From assembly GCA_047967505.1 (NCBI GenBank), contig CM106540.1: 64,000 nucleotides of DNA, one strand, 5' to 3'. The translations under genes were made by a program, and so were the position numbers. The notes beneath the pieces were generated by a model. It searched no databases, was not told the origin of the DNA, and saw nothing but the letters and a program-made list of their open reading frames with translations. This document shows, one piece after another, positions 58,289 to 64,000 of this stretch. Origin of the DNA: Dipteris shenzhenensis (taxonomy: Eukaryota > Polypodiophyta > Polypodiopsida > Gleicheniales). Positions within the stretch are counted from its first letter, which is position 1, and each line of letters starts with the position of its first letter.

Positions 58289-58827
58289 AATCTCTTGCAG
58301 CCCACTCTTAGGACTTAGACCACCCCCTGCCGTTGAAGGCACTATCTTGTATCTAAGGCCCAAGAGCCGATTTTTTTAAATAAAATATATCGACATTCTC
58401 TACATTATCGCAGTTGTATATTTTCCATTTCAATGCTTGTTAGTAAATGATCATTTTAAGTTAAGTTTTGAATTCTATCAAATCCTAAAGGAATTTCACT
58501 GTCGCGCAGAAGGGAAAGGTGTCCAACATGTCGCCAGGACCCTAGAAATCCCAAAACCCACCACGGTGCAAATTTGGGCATTCTGGCTTCAAGATTTGAC
58601 AGAAATGAACTCTTGATACCCAGAATTGGTGAAAATGATACTAAATTGCTAGAAATTTATTAAATTAGCACAATTAAAATGATGGAGAAAATATATCATC
58701 AACGACTTAAATAAAATACAATGGAATTCATGACGAGCAATGATAACTTAAAACAAATAATAAAGACATGTAGTCATGTTTCCATTGAAATATCCATTTA
58801 AATATATGTTTATATATACAAAAGGCC
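58289..58827. other. Intergenic, no gene seen
   Basis: Lies between the convergent histone-like gene and the minus-strand gene. AT-rich. The 3' ends of both genes fall here. Confidence 0.45.
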
Positions 58828-60317
58828 TCACAGGCTATCTTTCTTCTTGGCTAGTTTGAGTACATCAAGAATAGGGGTCTTTGAATCCCCTAGTGGATTC
58901 CTAGATATAAATCTAGCCCCAACAGCACTAACATCCTCCTCTCCTGCTGCCAAAGACATAGCTGTCGCCGTCAATGCCCTACCATGAATGTTCGATCCAA
59001 AGGCATTGATAGCAGCCAGGTAGTGTACCAAAATGACTTTGTCGACATTCTGAGTAATGTTGGAGTATCCGATAGCGCACGTCAATGCCTTGCACTTCAG
59101 CAGCTCCGAAGGACCTCGAGGAGAAAATTTGCCGTGAAAGACCATGATATTCTTTGCAACTTTGCCAAGGTAATGGGCCAAAGAATGATTTCGCCCAAAT
59201 GTGCTACGAACATTACCCCATCGAGATGAGATTTCATCAAGCTCGAATGCATCCTGCAACAATTCAACAAACATTAGAAGACCGACAAAACAAATTATAC
59301 TAAAAGAACATCAAAATAAAAAATATTGTTCGAACTTACCACTACAACATCGTCAACTTCTATCCCTTCCTCATTTGCAATGTTGATGGAACCAGGTGCT
59401 ATGTGATGTTCCATTTGGGAGGTGGACGCTTTCTCCTGACTTGTGTTGGAGGTGGAAGCTTCTGCATGAGAGGGTTGTGCATCGTATACGAACATGTCTA
59501 CATCCCTCATTGAAACTAGCATCGTCAAGAGAAAGTTTTCCATTGTCTAGTCTTTGGTACCTAAAACCACGGGATCTTTGACACTTGTGTCAACATCGAA
59601 CCCTGATAGGACTCCGAGTGCCTCATCCTCTCGTAGTCCAAAAAGAATCTCTATGTCATGGAGGAATACGTACTCTTCTCCCGTCGATGGTGAGGGGGGA
59701 CAAGGACCATAATTTTGAGTCTGGGTCAACGGCCTCTGATGCAGATTCTTGCTCTACTGGGGGCTCTTGAAGTAGGCTCAATGCTTGAGGTGCTTCCATC
59801 TCCTTTGTTGGATCATCAAGACTCTCTTCCATGTAGATGTTTGAGTCTAGTCTAGGGCCAGATCAGTAGTTCTAATAGAGGGGGTGCTAGACAATGAGGC
59901 TTCTTCCTCTAAATTTCCTTCTTGGAGAAGGAAGATGAATGTCATCTCCCATGAATGGAATTCGGTGCCTATATTTCCTATGATCCCTACGTCTAGGATG
60001 TCTTGAACTTCGATTGTCCTAAACCCTTCGTCTATAAGGTTGTCACAAAAGCGGGCCAAGCACTTTACAAACTTGGGTTCCTCTACAAACAGATACTTTA
60101 TGTAATCTATGGGAACCCATCTCTTTGAAGTGTGGTCAAGTGTATAGGCAAAATTTGAGAAATTATCTTGCATGTAAAGGATGAGATTTGAGAAGTCATC
60201 CTTGGCTCACATAAGGACATCTAAAGTCCTATCAAACACTAAAAATAGCTCTTCCTCACGATCTGCAAATGTAGTTTGTGAGATGAAGTCATGGAACGCA
60301 ATTCTAGCTGAATCCAT
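58828..60317 (-). pseudogene. Unrecognised minus-strand gene (two or more exons)
   Basis: ATG at 60317-60315 starts MDSARIAFHDFISQTTFADR; a TGA near 60210 breaks the frame. It continues FAYTLDHTSKRWVPIDYIKY to about 59860, and 59729-59547 (LHDIEILFGLREDEALGVLS) and 59543-59341 (MLVSMRDVDMFVYDAQPSHA) follow. Then comes a clear donor (GTAAGTTCG at 59340-59332) and an acceptor leading into DAFELDEISSRWGNVRSTFG, HSLAHYLGKVAKNIMVF, and DKVILVHYLAAINAFGSNIH to a stop at 58828. Helical, with an acidic Ser/Thr-rich centre. A GATATATATTA stretch near 60430-60419 could be its TATA box. I do not recognise the family. It has few breaks, so it decayed recently or is partly intact. Confidence 0.5.
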
Positions 60318-60600
60318 GGCAAATAGCAGTTGATGGAGGGAGTAACATTTGAGGACGGGAGTTTCTATGGCTCTCTAAATGTGATAGTGAGAATGTGATG
60401 TAAAAAGGGATCTTACCCCTTAATATATATCAAAACCCTAAAAATTAAAATTAATCATAAAATCCCCAAATTTTTTGAAAAACATTTACCACCATGAACT
60501 AAAAGGAGAAAACATTAAAAGAAATAACATTTTAATTTAATTGTCCATCATCTTTTAAAGCAATAACTAGGATTTGACAGACAAAAAATTAAATGCTGCA
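60318..60600. other. Promoter-side intergenic stretch between two minus-strand genes
   Basis: AT-rich, holding the TATA-like box at about 60420-60430 of the downstream gene. Confidence 0.4.
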
Positions 60601-61770
60601 CTAGTCAAACACATTGTTAGCAATCTTCAAAGTTGCAGGAGGAATGAAATTGGCACTATACATGCACTTCTCCACACGACGGCTGATCTTACCACCATTT
60701 AAGCTAAAGTAGAAGGACTCTGACATGCCATCCTCCATGACCAATAAGTGTTCTTGCACATCCCTTAGAGTCCATTGTGATGTGACATTCACATTCTTGA
60801 CATCTCCCTCTTCAACATCAAGAGACAAACTTACCCCCGTATTGTCTTCATCATTAGAGTCTAGGGGAAGCCACCGGCCATTTGTTTTCTTCCAGCGCCT
60901 ATATTGAAAAGCTAAATACAACATTTGGCATGACAAATGGTATCTAATAACCACATTATCTTTACATGCATGACATTGAAACACTCACCCTTTTGGTCAC
61001 TTGACCTAGTTCCCCAATTCATCCCAAGTAAATCTTCAAGAGCATTTTCATCTACACGCTTGCAGGACCACATAGTTTTTGTTCTATGCATATGTATATT
61101 CTGAAATAAAGAATCAAAAATGTGCAAAGGCATAAACCAAGATAACCTTGCCCATTTGGATCCAAATGTAAACTTCATAGCCATGCCCACATCCTTTGCA
61201 ATCTTGTCCTTGTACGATTGCAATGTCCTCGAGTCCACATTGATGCAATCCATGTCTTGAAGTTGTGGTGGTGCAATGGTTTGTAGATGGCCATAGCTTG
61301 ATGATGTCGTTGGAGTGATGTATGTTGCATTATACCAATACACATTCTTCATTCGCAAGGAGGCCAACTTCTCCCTGGCATGCATTTGCTAACCTAAATC
61401 CTCATGAATCGCAGTGAACTTGCCTATGAATGATTCAACTGGTTCCCACTCCTTGAGGTCCAAAGGGAAAACATCTGCCACCATGAATAAGAGCTCTTAG
61501 AAACCAAACACAAAATTTCCAAATGGACTCATTACACTTACAGGTGAAAAAGGTACATAGATAGAAAGACTCACAGTGTGATGGTATCCTAGATTGATTG
61601 AATGATGGAGGAAGCCGCATATCTTTTCCCATGGAAACATGTTGCACTTTTGCGAGCCATCCTTTCTTCCCAAACTTGAACTTCAAGATGCGCCCCTTCC
61701 ACTCATGCAAGATGTCACCTCTCTTGCTCTTGGGAAGCTTATGTGGACCTTTGGTCGATCCTTTCATCAT
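60601..61770 (-). pseudogene. Unrecognised minus-strand gene, at least 3 exons
   Basis: ATG at 61770 starts MMKGSTKGPHKLPKSKRGDI with a basic head and GRILKFKFGKKGWLAKVQ. A GTGAGT donor lies near 61577. The next exon (VFPLDLKEWEPVESFIGKF) begins near 61475 and, after a TAG near 61391, continues HAREKLASLRMKNVYWYNAT, CINVDSRTLQSYKDKIAKDV, and WARLSWFMPLHIFDSLFQNI to a GGTGAGTG donor near 60990. A TTCAATATAG acceptor precedes RWKKTNGRWLPLDSNDEDNT, and VTSQWTLRDVQEHLLVMEDG to a stop at 60601. No domain recognised. Head-to-tail with the next minus-strand gene (283 bp gap). Confidence 0.5.
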
Positions 61771-61946
61771 TATCTAGTCATTTAAGCTGTAGGTGCAAGG
61801 GATCCACTCATCTAATGCATTTCTGGTGTTGTGGAAGACACAAGAGGTCACATCATTGCCAGTCTTATAGCCTTTCTTCTCACCATGCTTGTAGAGGTTG
61901 CAACAGCAAGAATGGGACTCCTACACAAGGCAATGCAGCTCCAACG

Positions 61947-62176
61947 GAGGCACAAAAGAGGGAGAAGGAGAGGGATAGAGCAGTAGCAACAGAGGCATAG
62001 GAGAGGGAGAAGGAGAGGGACAGAGCAGTAGCAATAGAGGCACAGGAGAGGGAGAAGGAGAGGGACAGAGCAATAGCAATAGAGGCACAGGAGAGGGAGA
62101 AGAAGAGGGACAATAGAGCAGCTCCAATAGAGGCATAGGAGAGAGAGAGGGGATAGAGAGAGAGAGCTACAACAAG
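61947..62176 (+). repeat. 45-bp tandem repeat, 5 copies, coiled-coil coding frame
   Basis: Units start GAGGCA at 61947, 61992, 62037, 62082 and 62130 (45, 45, 45 and 48 bp). In one plus-strand frame each unit reads EAQEREKERDRAVAI, a charged helix, but TAG codons interrupt units 2 and 5. The plus-strand frame 61743-62000 leads into it. Possibly the tail of a decayed gene for a charged coiled coil. Confidence 0.9.
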
Positions 62177-62912
62177 TAGGCCAGAGCAGAAGGGAGCAGA
62201 GAAATAGGGGGAAGCGGGAAAATGCATGGAATTTGGTTCAAATCTGAGTGATTTGGCAGGCTAGACCAGAACAGTGAGGGGCAGAGGCCCTAGAAAGAGA
62301 GAGGGGAGAAGAAAAATTTGCCACAAGGGCCCTACCATCCCATTGAAGGCAGTTTTGGGCTCATATGGGGGAGGTGCACCTGGTAGGAGGGTCAAACATG
62401 GGTTAAGAAGGGGGGGACGGTTTGGGTGGTCCCTAGTGTAAGGGGAGCAACCAATAGGGGCTCTTTGTAGGTCTGCCCACCTCCACCTCAACATACCATT
62501 GTCCCACACCTTCTAGCACTCTCATTGGTACACCTCAAATCACTCTCTAATCCCTTGAAATTAGGAAACACTAATTGGATGCCCTTTTGAGTTCCCAATT
62601 CTCCCCTAATGCCTAAGGTGTTTATATACTCGCATCTAGTTTGGACCATCAAGTTCCCAATGGTCCAAGACATAAGCAACAATAGCTTATTCATCTTCTC
62701 ACATCAGGTACATGAATGTGTGTATAGTAGCATGCGTTATGAAGTTTAAAGCAAGCCCTACACTTGTCTCCATCCTTTCTTGACTCATGGATTGAGGGCC
62801 ACATTGAGAAAATTCACTAAACGACTGTTAGCCATATCGATAGAACTAAAGGATTGTGAGGTACTCTAGACCACAACCTATAGAATCATTCTATATATCT
62901 AGAAAATTCCCA
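62177..62912. other. No gene seen
   Basis: A G-rich 62260-62460 stretch and then AT-rich sequence, without motifs. The 62261-62509 minus ORF is chance. Confidence 0.4.
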
Positions 62913-63110
62913 TCAAATTATAAAGTCCAACTGAGTGAAGCAATCATAAAAAGAGAGAACCATCGTATCCAATAGTGAAACCGTTTCAAATTATAAATTC
63001 CAACTAAGAGAAGTAGTCACATAAAAAAAGAGAACCATCGTACCCAATTGAGTGAAACATTTTCAAATTATAAGGTCCAACTAAGTGAAGTAGTCATAAA
63101 AGAGGTATCC
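62913..63110 (+). repeat. 73-77-bp tandem repeat, 3 copies
   Basis: TCAAATTATAA-GTCCAACTAAG starts at 62913, 62986 and 63063. Units also contain AAGAGAGAACCATCGTA-CCAA. Confidence 0.88.
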
Positions 63111-63415
63111 AAGGATAGATAAATGCAAAGGCAATTTATTACTTTAAAACTAAAGTTATATAGAAAAGCCAAATGTATAGTCATCCCCTAAAGTTGTATA
63201 CCTGGGTAGTATACATCCAAGTTTTACTTTTCTACATTTTGAAAAGAGACAACCACCGTATCTAAGGATGGATAAATGTATTCTATTACTTAAAACTCAA
63301 GTTATATTGAAAATCCAAATGTATTAGTAGAGGAGTGGTCCGCCCCTACAAAAGGCCTGGGTTATATACATCCAAGATTTAATCTTATACATTTTGAATT
63401 GGTTTCACTTAGAGT
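63111..63415 (+). repeat. 153-bp tandem repeat, 2 copies
   Basis: AAGGATAGATAAATG at 63111 and AAGGATGGATAAATG at 63264 start two diverged units. Both contain CAAATGTAT, a TATACATCCAAG block and CTTATACATTTTGAA-like ends. Continuous with the previous array. Confidence 0.85.
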
Positions 63416-63438
63416 CAAAAAGTGATTTTGAGGTTGAT

Positions 63439-63888
63439 TCAAATCCAAAAAAAGATGGGTGAATACAAAAACAAAATTAGCCAAAGTTCCGAGAGATCAA
63501 GTCCAAGATCTCTGAAGAACTTGTGATGTGCACAAGGCTTCCAGGACATGGGCTCAACATAGAGCACAGTGGGAGACTTCAGCAACATACTTCGCAAACT
63601 GTGGGTTATAAAATTGAAGGCCTTCCCATAGTTTCTCTTGTAATCGATCCATCTTATGAATGAAAATCTTGGGTCAACATTGTGGAGCAATAAGTTTCTC
63701 CTCCAAGCAATCAATCTCATGTATAAAAATCTCAAGCCTTTGAGGGACCCATTGCAAAAGGGCTTCATTGTCCATAGGACAATAGCCAGAAGAAATGTCA
63801 TTTTTATCATGGCTTTCCATCTCCAAACCCAATGACTAGATCGAGTCCTCATAGAGACATCTCTTCCTCTCTCATTAGCATTATCCAA
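63439..63888 (-). CDS. Unrecognised ORF, 149 codons
   Basis: Open on the minus strand, basic and Trp/Leu-rich (WVWRWKAMIKMTFLLAIVL, LRFLYMRLIAWRRNLLLHNV). No family recognised. Composition is suggestive of a retroelement or antisense of one, and no start context or partner was found. Low support as a gene. Confidence 0.25.
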   Translation of the reverse strand: MDNANERGRDVSMRTRSSHWVWRWKAMIKMTFLLAIVLWTMKPFCNGSLKGLRFLYMRLIAWRRNLLLHNVDPRFSFIRWIDYKRNYGKAFNFITHSLRSMLLKSPTVLYVEPMSWKPCAHHKFFRDLGLDLSELWLILFLYSPIFFWI

Positions 63889-64000
63889 CCACTTTATTTC
63901 AAATCTTCTACTCAGTTTATTTGAAATCTTTCACTTCAATCACTTTATTATAAATCTTTCATCCCACATTATGGGTCTACATTTATATTATATCATGCCT
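63889..64000. other. Window edge, AT-rich, nothing seen
   Basis: Two CACTTTATT-AAATCTT-like short repeats only. Confidence 0.4.

Overview
This is nuclear DNA from a land plant with a large, repeat-rich genome. The evidence is a single intact gene with seven GT-AG exons, a plant-type Sec14-like protein, and decayed plant-type Ty1/copia, Ty3/gypsy and LINE elements. The mix of element families and the spread-out layout suggest a fern, lycophyte or gymnosperm rather than a compact angiosperm genome, but the sequence alone does not settle this. No prokaryotic operons, rRNA genes or convincing tRNA genes were seen.

Layout. 1-2022 is the 3' end of a fairly young copia element: RT-RNase H with one frameshift, polypurine tract and a 264-bp LTR. 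2023-c.12700 is an older Ty3/gypsy element (protease, RT, RNase H, integrase) followed by unusual extra coiled-coil and gag-like material. It ends in a 13-bp minisatellite and a TATA box that may belong to a 3' LTR. 13.1-20.5 kb is mostly non-coding, with simple repeats and a 1.4-kb inverted-repeat element. 20.5-25.8 kb is a decayed LINE on the minus strand. 25.8-30.4 kb is featureless apart from microsatellites.

30.4-33.6 kb is the only clearly intact host gene: a CpG-rich upstream region, a pyrimidine-rich leader and a 433-aa CRAL-TRIO (Sec14-like) protein. 33.6-42 kb holds unassigned ORFs, a strong hairpin, a retrotransposon 3' remnant, and an RPA1-like OB-fold pseudogene. A transposase-like pseudogene lies at 42.3-43.9 kb on the minus strand. 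A family of short GC-rich palindromes lies at 43.8-45.4 kb.

The most unusual region is 45.8-61.8 kb. It contains, in order: a degenerate multi-exon gene with a ParB-like GNHR motif and a permuted (motif IV before motif I) DNA N4/N6-methyltransferase; two satellite-like tandem arrays (249 bp x3, 182 bp x6); a coiled-coil plus DDE-like transposase gene; a histone H3-like gene with an intact 100-residue histone-fold and features recalling CENH3; and two unrecognised multi-exon genes on the minus strand. I infer, without proof, that these may be parts of one large multigene mobile element or its nested remains. It would carry its own transposase, DNA methyltransferase and histone variant. Many breaks in the window are TGG to TGA/TAG or CGA to TGA, which fits methyl-cytosine deamination of silenced repeats.

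61.9-64 kb holds further tandem repeats and one unassigned minus-strand ORF.
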